Shown here one piece after another: positions 1-8,140 of a stretch of 64,000 bases of DNA. Under the pieces are notes generated by a model that was not told the origin of the DNA, made no database searches, and saw only the letters and a program-made list of their open reading frames with translations. Source of the stretch: Microbacterium sp. M28 (GTDB lineage: Bacteria; Actinomycetota; Actinomycetes; Actinomycetales; Microbacteriaceae); the NCBI RefSeq assembly GCF_025836995.1, contig NZ_CP107546.1:124001-188000 (forward strand), written 5' to 3'. The position numbers were made by a program, and so were the translations under genes. Position 1 is the first letter of the stretch. Each line of letters begins with the position of its first letter.

Positions 1-40
1 CCTTCACATCGACACAGGGCAGAGCGATCACATACGTCAT
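1..40 (-). CDS. Ferredoxin, N-terminus only (runs off the window)
   Basis: The first 40 bases, read on the minus strand, encode MTYVIALPCVDVK, the typical start of the actinobacterial 7Fe (3Fe-4S/4Fe-4S) ferredoxins. The cysteine at residue 9 would be the first cluster ligand. The ATG overlaps the TGA of the fprA gene upstream (ATGA), so the two are translationally coupled. Ferredoxin is the expected electron donor to the sulfite reductase at the head of this gene run, and FprA would reduce it. Only 13 residues are visible. The identification rests on that conserved start and on the context. Confidence 0.85.
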   Translation of the reverse strand, partial: MTYVIALPCVDVK

Positions 41-1434
41 CGGACCAGTGCCCCGTCGCGCGACACCGCCACCTGCTCGTCGCGGGGGACGACCTTGACG
101 CGCTCGCGGGTGTGCTCGTGCGTCTCGCCGAGGTGCCTTTCGTGGGCGTCCAGCGCGAGCCAGCCGTCCCACGTCGTGTACTCGGTCGCCCGCTCGTCGA
201 GCACGTCGAGCACGTCATCGGAGGTGTCGGCCGCCGAGAGCAGTCCGGCCTCGGCATCCGCCACCAGGTTCGTGATCGTCTCGAGGGCGTCCGACTTGGT
301 GTGGCCGATGAGACCGACGGGGCCGCGCTTGATCCAGCCGGTGGCGTACAGGCCCGGCTCGTCGTCGACCCGTCCGGCCGCGTTCGGGACGACACCGCGT
401 GCGCTGTCGAAGGGCGCGCCGTTCACCTGCGTGCCGTAGTAGCCGACGGCGCGGTAGACCGCCTGGACCGGGTACTCGCGGATCTCGTCGGTGACGACGA
501 GCGCACCGTCGGCATCCGTCGTGGTACGGGCGAAGCGGATGCTCTCGACCCGGCCGTCGCCCTCGATCGACACCGGCGCATGCCAGAAGTGTAGGTGCAG
601 GCGGCGCGATGCGCCGCCGACCGGACGGTCGCGCCACCCGTTGAGGGTGCGCAGCATGACCTTCAGCTGGTTGTTGGATGCCGCGGTCGGGTCGACCCCG
701 TCGAAGTCCTCGTCGTGCAGGACGATGTCGACATCGCGCACCTCGCCGAGTTCGCGGAGCTCGATCGGGGTGAACTTGATGTCGGCGGGGCCGCGGCGGC
801 CGAAGACGTGCACGTCGGTGACGGCGGAGGATTCGAGGCCCGCGAGCACGTTGTCCGGGACCTCGGTCGAGCGCAGATCGACGGCGTGCTTCGCGAGCAC
901 TCGGGCGACGTCGAGGGCGACGTTGCCGTTGCCGATCACGGCGACCTCGCGGGCCTCGAGCGGCCAGGTGCGGGCGACGTCGGGGTGGCCGTCGAACCAC
1001 GCGACGAAGTCGGCCGCGCCGTACGAGCCAGGCAGTTCGACGCCGGGGATCTCGAGAGCGGCGTCGCGGATCGCGCCCGTCGCGAGGATCACGGCGTGAT
1101 AGCGCTCGCGCAGCTCGTCGAGGGCGATGTCGCGCCCCACCTCGACGTTGCCGATGAAACGGATCGTGCGTCGCGTCGCCGGTTCGTCGTCGGATGCCGT
1201 GGGGAGCGCGTCGAGCATCTCGTGCAGCGAGTTCACGATGCCCTTGATCCGGGGGTGGTCCGGCGCGACCCCGTAGCGGATCAGCCCGTACGGCGCGGGG
1301 AGCGACTCGAACAGGTCGATCTCGAGACGGCCGCCGCGCTCGGCGACGGCGTTCGCCAGGAGATTGCCGGCGTAGATTCCGGCGGGGCCGGCGCCGACGA
1401 TCGCGACGCGCAGGGCGAGGGGAGAGGAGGACAT
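37..1434 (-). CDS. fprA: Ferredoxin--NADP+ reductase, FprA/adrenodoxin-reductase type
   Basis: A 465-aa FAD/NADPH oxidoreductase that passes electrons from NADPH to ferredoxin. The FAD-binding Rossmann motif VAIVGAGPAGIYAG lies near residues 11-24 and the second dinucleotide motif AVIGNGNVALDVARVL in the middle. The C-terminal GWIKRGPVGLIGHTK block is typical of the FprA family, and the length matches M. tuberculosis FprA (about 456 aa). Two in-frame ATGs lie 6 nt apart (1440 and 1434). The AAAGG ribosome site is 8 nt from the inner one and only 2 nt from the outer, so I chose the inner. It is last but one in the sulfur-assimilation run and overlaps the ferredoxin gene. A self-complementary CGCTCCGCGGAGCG (1455-1468) sits in the short gap before it. 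Confidence 0.93.
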   Translation of the reverse strand: MSSSPLALRVAIVGAGPAGIYAGNLLANAVAERGGRLEIDLFESLPAPYGLIRYGVAPDHPRIKGIVNSLHEMLDALPTASDDEPATRRTIRFIGNVEVGRDIALDELRERYHAVILATGAIRDAALEIPGVELPGSYGAADFVAWFDGHPDVARTWPLEAREVAVIGNGNVALDVARVLAKHAVDLRSTEVPDNVLAGLESSAVTDVHVFGRRGPADIKFTPIELRELGEVRDVDIVLHDEDFDGVDPTAASNNQLKVMLRTLNGWRDRPVGGASRRLHLHFWHAPVSIEGDGRVESIRFARTTTDADGALVVTDEIREYPVQAVYRAVGYYGTQVNGAPFDSARGVVPNAAGRVDDEPGLYATGWIKRGPVGLIGHTKSDALETITNLVADAEAGLLSAADTSDDVLDVLDERATEYTTWDGWLALDAHERHLGETHEHTRERVKVVPRDEQVAVSRDGALVR

Positions 1435-1479
1435 GGGCATGGCCTTTCGGGTGCCGCTCCGCGGAGCGTGCGGACGGGG

Positions 1480-2322
1480 TCAGATCACGTAGTCGAGGGT
1501 GCGGTCGATCGCCCGGCTGAGGCCGGTGTCGACTGCGAGTCCGGCATCCATCGCCTCGTACCAGCGTGGACGCTGGACGGGTTCGGATGCCGGCAGGGAT
1601 GCCGCGTGCGGGCTCAGGCGGACGACGTCGCCGACGACGACCACGGCGGGCGAGCGCACCTGCCTGGTCGCGGCGAGGTGCGCGATCGTGCCGAGCGTGC
1701 CGATCGTGACGCGTTCGTTCTCGCCGTAGCCGTCCTCGATGATCGCAACAGGGCAGTCGGCCCCGCGTGCACCGTCGGCGAGCACGTGGGCGGAGTGCCC
1801 GAGCGTGTTCACGCCCATCAGCAGGACGACCGTGTGGTCGGCGCCGCCGGGGAGCCGTTGGATCTGGTCGTGCGCGCTGACGACGGTGAAGGAGGTCGAG
1901 ATGCCGCGGTGGGTCAGCGGGATGCCGGCGACGGCCGGGACCGAGACGGCACTGGTGATACCGGGGACGACCTCGACGGAAACGCCGGCCGCTTCGCAGA
2001 ACAGCTGCTCCTCGCGGCCGCGGCCGAAGACGAACGGGTCTCCGCCCTTGAGGCGGACGACGCGGCGCCCGTCGGAGGCGAGCTGCACGAGCAGCGCGTT
2101 GATGCCGTCCTGGGGCACCTTGTGGTGACCGGGGAGCTTGCCGACATCGACGACCTCGGCGGCGAGGACGACGCCCTCGTCGGCGAGCTGGTCGAGCACC
2201 GAGCGGGCGCCGAGCCGATCGGCGACGATGACGTCCGCCTCCTGAAGGGCGCGCAGGCCCCGGAGCGTCAGGAGCCCGGCGTCGCCGGGACCCGCGCCGA
2301 CGAGCGTCACGTGACCGGTCAT
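1480..2322 (-). CDS. cobA: Uroporphyrinogen-III C-methyltransferase (SUMT)
   Basis: A 280-aa SAM-dependent methylase that converts uroporphyrinogen III to precorrin-2, the first step towards siroheme, the cofactor of the sulfite reductase encoded in the same run. Family motifs are the N-terminal VTLVGAGPGDAGLLTLRGL, VVRLKGGDPFVFGRGREE and VPGITSAVSVPAVAGIPLTHR. There is no CysG-type dehydrogenase/ferrochelatase domain, so siroheme completion must be encoded elsewhere. The start is the ATG at 2322, which overlaps the TGA of the ABC permease gene (ATGA). The C-terminal ~40 residues extend past the methylase core without a motif I recognise. Confidence 0.93.
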   Translation of the reverse strand: MTGHVTLVGAGPGDAGLLTLRGLRALQEADVIVADRLGARSVLDQLADEGVVLAAEVVDVGKLPGHHKVPQDGINALLVQLASDGRRVVRLKGGDPFVFGRGREEQLFCEAAGVSVEVVPGITSAVSVPAVAGIPLTHRGISTSFTVVSAHDQIQRLPGGADHTVVLLMGVNTLGHSAHVLADGARGADCPVAIIEDGYGENERVTIGTLGTIAHLAATRQVRSPAVVVVGDVVRLSPHAASLPASEPVQRPRWYEAMDAGLAVDTGLSRAIDRTLDYVI

Positions 2323-3221
2323 CTGGCGCCTCCCTGCGCGAGTCCGCGGCTGCGCAGCAGGCGCCGCTCGAGCGGTCCGAACAGGACCAGCTCGATGAGG
2401 ATGCCGATCGCGAGGATCACCAGGATGGTGCCGAGCACGCCGGCGAGGTCCGCGAGTTCCCGGGACTGCTGCAGCATCGACCCGAGTCCGAACCCGATGG
2501 AGCCGCCGACGGCGATGATCTCGGCGGCCATCAGTGAACGCCACGAGAACGCCCAGCCCTGCTTGAGCCCGGCGACGTAGCCCGGCAGCGCGGCGGGGAG
2601 GACGACAGCGGTGGCCAGCTGCCAGCGGCTGGCGCCGAGCACGATGCCGGCGCGCCGCAGCTGCGGAGGCACCTGGTCGATGCCGGAGAGCAGGCCGTTG
2701 ATGATCGAGGGGATCGCGCCCATGAGGATCACGAAGTAGACGGTCGCGTCGCTCAGCCCGAACCAGATGACGGCGGCCGGCACCCACGCGACCGACGGCA
2801 GCACCTGCAGACCGGAGATCAGCGGACCGGCAGCACGCCGCAGCGCCTTCCATTCCGCCATCAGTAGCCCGATGGGCGTCCCGACCACGATCGCGATGAG
2901 GAAGCCGACGACGCCGCGCTCGAGGCTCGTCCCCACCGCTTCCTGCAGCCGCCCGGACTCCCACGCGTCACCGAGAGCCCCGGCGACCTGCAGCGGCCCG
3001 GGCGAGATGTCCGGCCGGGGCTCCGCGATCACGACGTACAGCTGCCACGCGGCCAGGAGCACGACGAGCAGGATGATCGGCGGGAGGACCTTGCTGACGA
3101 TCGTGCGCCAGGCGGACGAGCGCTGGTCCTCTTCGCTCTGCAGACGGTCGAGGCCGGTCGAGAGGGTGTTCAGCTCGTCGAACGAGTCGAGCGCATTGGT
3201 CTTGACGGTTTCAAGCGGCAT
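2319..3221 (-). CDS. ABC transporter permease, sulfonate/taurine/nitrate type
   Basis: A 300-aa inner-membrane permease of the SsuC/TauC family. It has an N-terminal cytoplasmic stretch, a first hydrophobic helix near residues 34-53 (IILLVVLLAAWQLYVV), about five further membrane segments and the EAA-loop region QLRRAGIVLGASRWQL that docks on the ATPase. The start at 3221 lies 11 nt inside the end of the ATPase gene, giving a coupled binding protein-ATPase-permease order. Embedding between cysN and cobA favours organosulfur import, although the family also carries nitrate and other anions. The substrate is inferred from context only. Confidence 0.9.
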   Translation of the reverse strand: MPLETVKTNALDSFDELNTLSTGLDRLQSEEDQRSSAWRTIVSKVLPPIILLVVLLAAWQLYVVIAEPRPDISPGPLQVAGALGDAWESGRLQEAVGTSLERGVVGFLIAIVVGTPIGLLMAEWKALRRAAGPLISGLQVLPSVAWVPAAVIWFGLSDATVYFVILMGAIPSIINGLLSGIDQVPPQLRRAGIVLGASRWQLATAVVLPAALPGYVAGLKQGWAFSWRSLMAAEIIAVGGSIGFGLGSMLQQSRELADLAGVLGTILVILAIGILIELVLFGPLERRLLRSRGLAQGGAR

Positions 3222-4065
3222 TGCGTCGGATCTCCTCTCGGAGCTCGGTGGTGATCTCAGCGGCGAGGGCGGAGACCTCCGGAGATTCGATGCGCCGCCC
3301 TGCCGTCCCGCCGAGCTTCCACTCCCTGGCGATCCGCCCAGGTCGGCTGGAGAGCAGGATGACGCGCTGACCGAGTCTGGCCGCCTCGCGGACGTTGTGG
3401 GTGACGAACACGATGGTCCGTCCGGTCGCCCGCCAGACCCGCTCGAGCTCCTCGTGGAGCAGATCACGGGTGATGGCGTCGAGCGCCGCGAACGGCTCAT
3501 CCATCAGCAGCACGGAGCGGTCCTGCGCGAGCGCGCGGGCGAGGGCGACGCGCTGGCGCATCCCGCCGGACAGCTCGTGCGGACGCTTGTCTCCGGCATC
3601 CGCGAGGTTCACCGTGCCGAGCAGGCGGAGCGCCTCCTCGCGGCGTTCCGCCCGAGGGACACCGCGCAGCCGGAGCGCCAGTTCGACGTTGCGCCGGGCG
3701 GTCAGCCACGGCATGAGCGCGGACTCCTGGAACATGACGGCCGCGCCGGTGCTGGGTACCGAGAGCGAGCCGGAGGTCACCGGTTCGAGACCGGCGATGA
3801 GGTTCAGCAGCGTGGACTTGCCGCATCCCGATGCACCCAGCAGGCACACGAACTCGCCGGGGGCGATGTCGAGCGACACGTCGTCGAGGACGACGGGCCC
3901 TGACCCGAAGCGCTTCGTGACATGGTCGATCCGGACGATCGGCTCGATCGGTGCGGATGCCGGGGCCGCCGGTGTGACTCCGTCGAAGCTCGGCGCCAGC
4001 GGGGAGACGCCCGCGTACGCACGCGCGGTGTCGTCCGCGATGGCCTTCCCCGCCGGCGCCGTCAT
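3211..4065 (-). CDS. ABC transporter ATPase, SsuB/TauB type
   Basis: A 284-aa nucleotide-binding subunit. Walker A is GASGCGKST, the Q-loop MFQESALMPW, the signature LSGGMRQRVALARAL, Walker B VLLMDEPFAALD, and the switch histidine lies in VTHNVREA. An extended N-terminus of about 45 residues, rich in Ala/Pro, precedes the core. The start ATG (4065) overlaps the stop of the binding-protein gene, and the gene end overlaps the permease start by 11 nt. It powers import with the neighbouring lipoprotein and permease. Confidence 0.93.
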   Translation of the reverse strand: MTAPAGKAIADDTARAYAGVSPLAPSFDGVTPAAPASAPIEPIVRIDHVTKRFGSGPVVLDDVSLDIAPGEFVCLLGASGCGKSTLLNLIAGLEPVTSGSLSVPSTGAAVMFQESALMPWLTARRNVELALRLRGVPRAERREEALRLLGTVNLADAGDKRPHELSGGMRQRVALARALAQDRSVLLMDEPFAALDAITRDLLHEELERVWRATGRTIVFVTHNVREAARLGQRVILLSSRPGRIAREWKLGGTAGRRIESPEVSALAAEITTELREEIRRNAA

Positions 4066-5132
4066 CACTCGTCCCCGAGGCCGCCCGCGGAGACCGGCTC
4101 CTGGCCGTCCTCCTCGAGCAGCGCGTTCAGCGCGGTCAGGTCGAACAGGCCCTCGATCGAGCCCTCCTTCTGGGTGCCAGCGGCGAGGCCGTCCTCGACG
4201 AGCGTCTCGAACGTCTCGGCGTGCGGGTCGACGGTGAACGTCACGTTCTCGAGCGCCCGTGCCAGCACCTCGTCGGAGAGACCCTTGCCCGTGGCCTCGG
4301 TCAGCGCCTCGTTGATGACGATGGGCGCCTCGGCAGCGTTCTCGCCGAGCCACGCGACAGAGGCGACGTGGCCTTCGAGCAGCTTCTCGACGACGTCCGG
4401 GTGCTCCTCCGCGAACTCGGCGCGCACCAGGAGCACCGTCGTCGGGAAGGCACCGCCCTCCCAGAGGTCGGCTTCGTCGACCAGCACGTGCGCACCGGCA
4501 TCCAGGACCAGGCGGGAGACCCACGGCTCGGGGAGCCAGGCGCCATCGACCTCGCCCTGCTGGAACAGGGTCAGGGTCTGGGCGTTCTCGGTCGGGGTGA
4601 TCGTGACGTCGCCCCCACCCGAGGTCGAGGTCTCGAAGCCCTCGTCCGCCAGCCAGGTGCGCAACGCGACGTCCTGCGTGTTGCCCAGCTGCGGGCTCGC
4701 GATGTTCGCGCCCTCGAGGTCGGCCGGCTCGTCGATGCCGTCGCGGACGACGAGGGCCGCACCGCCCGAGGTCGCGCCGGCGATGATCCGCGCGGACTGC
4801 CCACCCGACTGGATGAACGTGTTGATCGACGGATTGGGTCCGATGTACGTGGCATCGATCGCGCCGGCGGAGAGCGCTTCGATCGCGGCAGGGCCGGCGT
4901 TGAAGATCTCGGTCTTGAGTTCGATGTCCTCGCCCAGGGCGTCGGTGAACAGGTCCTCCTCGACTCCGACCAGTGCCGGCGCGTGGGTGACGTTGGCGAA
5001 GTAGCCCAGGCGTACCTCTTCGACGGGCTCGGAGGCGCCCTCCGCACCCGGAGCGGCGGAGGCGCAGCCGGCCAGCATCATCGCGCCGACTCCAAGTGCG
5101 GTGAGAGCGGTGGTCTTGCGGGTGATCTTCAC
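4065..5132 (-). CDS. ABC transporter substrate-binding lipoprotein (sulfonate/taurine/nitrate family)
   Basis: A 355-aa lipoprotein. A lysine/arginine-rich start is followed by a hydrophobic stretch and the lipobox LAGC, with Cys23 as the lipidation site. The mature part has the SsuA/NMT1-type fold pattern (VRLGYFANVTHAPALVG, IDATYIGPNPSINTF, GAWLPEPWVSRL). It delivers substrate to the permease and ATPase encoded directly downstream. Since cysN lies 37 nt upstream and the run ends with siroheme and ferredoxin genes, a sulfur-containing ligand such as an aliphatic sulfonate is the likeliest. No sulfonate monooxygenase gene is visible in the window, so the ligand is unproven. Confidence 0.9.
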   Translation of the reverse strand: MKITRKTTALTALGVGAMMLAGCASAAPGAEGASEPVEEVRLGYFANVTHAPALVGVEEDLFTDALGEDIELKTEIFNAGPAAIEALSAGAIDATYIGPNPSINTFIQSGGQSARIIAGATSGGAALVVRDGIDEPADLEGANIASPQLGNTQDVALRTWLADEGFETSTSGGGDVTITPTENAQTLTLFQQGEVDGAWLPEPWVSRLVLDAGAHVLVDEADLWEGGAFPTTVLLVRAEFAEEHPDVVEKLLEGHVASVAWLGENAAEAPIVINEALTEATGKGLSDEVLARALENVTFTVDPHAETFETLVEDGLAAGTQKEGSIEGLFDLTALNALLEEDGQEPVSAGGLGDE

Positions 5133-5169
5133 GGTTTCGCCTCCTTAGACGGTGATGGGTGGTGCGGGT

Positions 5170-6477
5170 TCAGGCGACGACGGTGACGGCGGCGAGCGTC
5201 GCCCCGTCGACGGGGTGGATGAGCAGCAGCGAGCCGGCGGCGCGGTTCACGGCGTACGGCTCGAGCGGCAGGTCGGCGGCGAAGCGCAGGCGGACGCGCC
5301 CGATCTCGTTGACGGCGAGCCGGTCGGCGTTGTCGTGCGCGAGTGTTTCGAGGTCGCGCCGGTCGACGATCTCGGTGACCAGCGCCTGCACTGTCGCAGT
5401 GCCGTGCTTGACGAGCACCTTCGTTCCCGGCGTCGTGGCGCGCTGGTCGAGCTGGAAGAGCTCGACGACAGCCTCGCGGCGCAGTGCCGGCGCGGTTCCG
5501 GCGGCGACGATGACGGCGCCGCGTGCGGCGTCCACCTCGTCGGCGAGGGTGACCGAGATGGACTGTGACGCCGTCGCGACCTCGGCCTCGCTGCCGGCGA
5601 CGTGGATGCCGGTGATCTCGGTCTCGTGGCCGCCGGGGAGGACCTCGACCCTGTCGCCGATGCGGACGGTGCCGGATGACACGCGCCCGGCGAAGCCGCG
5701 GAAGTCGCGGAACCGCTCGGCATCCGCTGGGTCGATGCGCGGGTCGAGGCCGCCCTGCGGCCGGAGCACGATCTGCACGGGAAGGCGGAACGCGGCATCC
5801 GCCGACTCGGTCTCGTCCTGCGTCGGCAGGGTCTCCAGCAGCTCGATCAGCGTCGGACCGGTGTACCAGGGCGTCTGCGCCGACCGATCGACGACGTTGT
5901 CGCCTTCGAGCGCCGAAACGGGCAGCACGTGGATGCCGGACAGACCCAGCTGTTCGGCCACGCGCTCGGCCTCGAGTTCGATCTCGATGAAGCGGTCCTC
6001 GTCGTAGCCGGTCAGGTCGATCTTGTTCACCGCGACGATCACGTGCGCCACGCGCAGCAGCGAGACCACGGCGAGGTGGCGGCGGGTCTGCTCGACCACG
6101 CCCTTGCGCGCGTCGACGAGGACGATCACGGCGTCGGCGGTGGCGGAACCGGTGACCATGTTGCGCGTGTACTGGACGTGACCGGGGCAGTCCGCGAGGA
6201 CGAAACTGCGCTGATCGGTGGCGAAGTAGCGGTAGGCGACGTCGATCGTGATGCCCTGCTCCCGCTCGGCTCGGAGGCCGTCGGTGAGCAGCGCGAAGTC
6301 GAACTCGCCGTGCGCGAAGCCGCGTGCACGGGATGTGGATGCGACCTGCTCGAGCTGGTCGGCGAGGATCGCCTTCGCGTCGTGCAGCAGACGGCCGACC
6401 AGGGTCGACTTGCCGTCGTCCACCGATCCGGCCGTCGCGAACCGGAACAGCGTGTGCTCCCGAGTGAGAGTCGTCAT
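5170..6477 (-). CDS. cysN: Sulfate adenylyltransferase subunit 1 (GTPase)
   Basis: A 435-aa EF-Tu-like GTPase that drives ATP sulfurylase (sulfate + ATP to APS). G1 is GSVDDGKST, G3 DCPGH and G4 NKID, followed by beta-barrel domains. The start ATG (6477) overlaps the stop of cysD. There is no C-terminal APS-kinase (CysC) extension, which fits with a downstream CysH that reduces APS directly and so needs no PAPS. The sequence and length match the stand-alone actinobacterial CysN. Confidence 0.95.
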   Translation of the reverse strand: MTTLTREHTLFRFATAGSVDDGKSTLVGRLLHDAKAILADQLEQVASTSRARGFAHGEFDFALLTDGLRAEREQGITIDVAYRYFATDQRSFVLADCPGHVQYTRNMVTGSATADAVIVLVDARKGVVEQTRRHLAVVSLLRVAHVIVAVNKIDLTGYDEDRFIEIELEAERVAEQLGLSGIHVLPVSALEGDNVVDRSAQTPWYTGPTLIELLETLPTQDETESADAAFRLPVQIVLRPQGGLDPRIDPADAERFRDFRGFAGRVSSGTVRIGDRVEVLPGGHETEITGIHVAGSEAEVATASQSISVTLADEVDAARGAVIVAAGTAPALRREAVVELFQLDQRATTPGTKVLVKHGTATVQALVTEIVDRRDLETLAHDNADRLAVNEIGRVRLRFAADLPLEPYAVNRAAGSLLLIHPVDGATLAAVTVVA

Positions 6478-7400
6478 CAGAAGTACCCGTCCTTCTTGCG
6501 GTCCTCCATGGCGGCCTCGCTGATGCGATCGTCCGCACGGGTGGCACCGCGCTCGGTGAGCGTCGACCGCGCGACCTCGGCGACGACGGATGCCGTGTCG
6601 ACGGCATCCGATTCCACGGCGCCGGTGCAGCTCATGTCGCCGACCGTCCGGTAGCGCACGATGCGGCGTTCGATCTCCTCGCCCTTCAGCGGCTGGGCGA
6701 ACTCGCCGAGCGCCCACCACATGCCGTCGCGGCGGAACACGTCGCGCTCGGTCGCGTAGTACAGGGGAGGAAGGGCGATGTTCTCGCGCTCGATGTAGCG
6801 CCAGACGTCGAGCTCGGTCCAGTTCGAGATCGGGAAGGCGCGCACGTGCTGGCCGGGGAGGTGACGGCCGTTGTACAGGCTCCACAGCTCGGGGCGCTGG
6901 TTGCGCGGATCCCACTGGCCGAACTCGTCGCGCAGCGAGATGATGCGCTCCTTGGCGCGGGCCTTGTCCTCGTCGCGCCGCGCGCCGCCGAAGACGGCAT
7001 CGTGCTTGCCCGCGGCGATCGCGTCGAGCAGCGGCTGCGTCTGCAGCGTGTTGCGCGTGCCGTCTGGACGCTCGGTGAGGCGGCCGTCGTCGATGTAGTC
7101 CTGGACGTTCGCGACCTCGAGGGTCAGGCCCAGGCGGGCGACCGTCTCGTCGCGGAACGCGATGACCTCGGGGAAGTTGTGCCCGGTGTCGACGTGCAGC
7201 ACGGGGAACGGCACCCGCCCAGGGGCGAACGCCTTGGTGGCGAGGTGCAGGACGAGCACGGAGTCCTTGCCGCCGGAGAACAGCAGCACGGGGCGCTCGA
7301 ACTCCGCGACGACCTCCCGGATGATGTGGATGGCCTCGGCCTCGAGCTGGTCGAGCGCGCTCAGTCTCGTCGCCGGCGCGGCGGTCGTGTCGATCGTCAT
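6477..7400 (-). CDS. cysD: Sulfate adenylyltransferase subunit 2
   Basis: A 307-aa catalytic subunit of ATP sulfurylase of the PP-loop family. The pyrophosphatase motif is LLFSGGKDSVL, followed by LHVDTGHNFPE and, at the C-terminus, the usual MEDRKKDGYF ending. I chose the ATG at 7400, which overlaps the cysH stop (ATGA), over one five codons upstream because of the coupling pattern used throughout this run. It forms the CysDN complex with the next gene. Confidence 0.96.
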   Translation of the reverse strand: MTIDTTAAPATRLSALDQLEAEAIHIIREVVAEFERPVLLFSGGKDSVLVLHLATKAFAPGRVPFPVLHVDTGHNFPEVIAFRDETVARLGLTLEVANVQDYIDDGRLTERPDGTRNTLQTQPLLDAIAAGKHDAVFGGARRDEDKARAKERIISLRDEFGQWDPRNQRPELWSLYNGRHLPGQHVRAFPISNWTELDVWRYIERENIALPPLYYATERDVFRRDGMWWALGEFAQPLKGEEIERRIVRYRTVGDMSCTGAVESDAVDTASVVAEVARSTLTERGATRADDRISEAAMEDRKKDGYF

Positions 7401-8140
7401 ACGTGCAGCCCGCATTCTGTCTTCGCCTGCCCGGCCCAGCGGCCGGAGCGGGGGTCTTCACCCGGTGCGACCTGCTTGGTGCATGGCTCGCATCCGATGG
7501 AGGGGTAGCCGAAGTCCACCAGCAGGTTCACCGGTGCCTTGTGCTCGGCGGCGTACGCCAGCACGTCGTCGAAGCTCCACGCCGCGACGGGGTTCACCTT
7601 GACCAGACCGTTGCGCTCGTCCCACGTGACCAGCGGCGTGTTCGTCCGGGTGGGGGCTTCGTCGCGGCGCACGCCGGTGAACCAGAGTTCGTACCCGCCG
7701 AGCGCCTGCTGCAACGGGGCGACCTTGCGGCGGGCGCAGCAGAGCGCGGCGTCGCGTTCGAACAGCTTGGCGCCGAACTCGGCATCCTGCTCGGCGACGG
7801 TCTGATCCGGCGTGACGTCGACGATGCGCACGTCGAGGGCGCGGGCGACCTCGTCGCGCGTCGCGTAGGTCTCGGCGAAGTGGTAGCCAGTGTCGAGGAA
7901 GAGGACGTCGACGCCGGGGAGGTGCTCCGCGACGAGGTGGGGCAGCGCGGCATCGGCCATCGAGCAGGCCACGGCCGCGGCATCCGCTCCGAAGTTGCGG
8001 GCGACCCAGGCGACGACCTCGGCGGCCGAGGCCTCGTGGTCGGTCAGGCTGCCGAGCTCGATGTTGCCCTGTTCGGCCAGGGCCGCGAGCTCTTCGCGGT
8101 TGCGCTTGGTGCGGATGCGGGGGGCGAGGCTGACGCTCAT
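7397..8140 (-). CDS. cysH: Adenylyl-sulfate (APS) reductase
   Basis: A 247-aa enzyme that reduces APS to sulfite using thioredoxin. The two cysteine pairs that ligate a [4Fe-4S] cluster in the APS-type (rather than PAPS-type) enzymes are present: CCARRK in the middle and GCEPC near the C-terminus. The catalytic ECGLH motif ends the protein. The PP-loop region VACSMADAALPHLV lies near residue 58. Start and stop both overlap their neighbours by 4 nt. Confidence 0.95.
   Translation of the reverse strand: MSVSLAPRIRTKRNREELAALAEQGNIELGSLTDHEASAAEVVAWVARNFGADAAAVACSMADAALPHLVAEHLPGVDVLFLDTGYHFAETYATRDEVARALDVRIVDVTPDQTVAEQDAEFGAKLFERDAALCCARRKVAPLQQALGGYELWFTGVRRDEAPTRTNTPLVTWDERNGLVKVNPVAAWSFDDVLAYAAEHKAPVNLLVDFGYPSIGCEPCTKQVAPGEDPRSGRWAGQAKTECGLHV

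Noticed and set aside
4065..5132. Binding protein as nitrate-specific (NrtA)
   Set aside because: No nitrate or nitrite reductase genes nearby; all neighbours concern sulfur.
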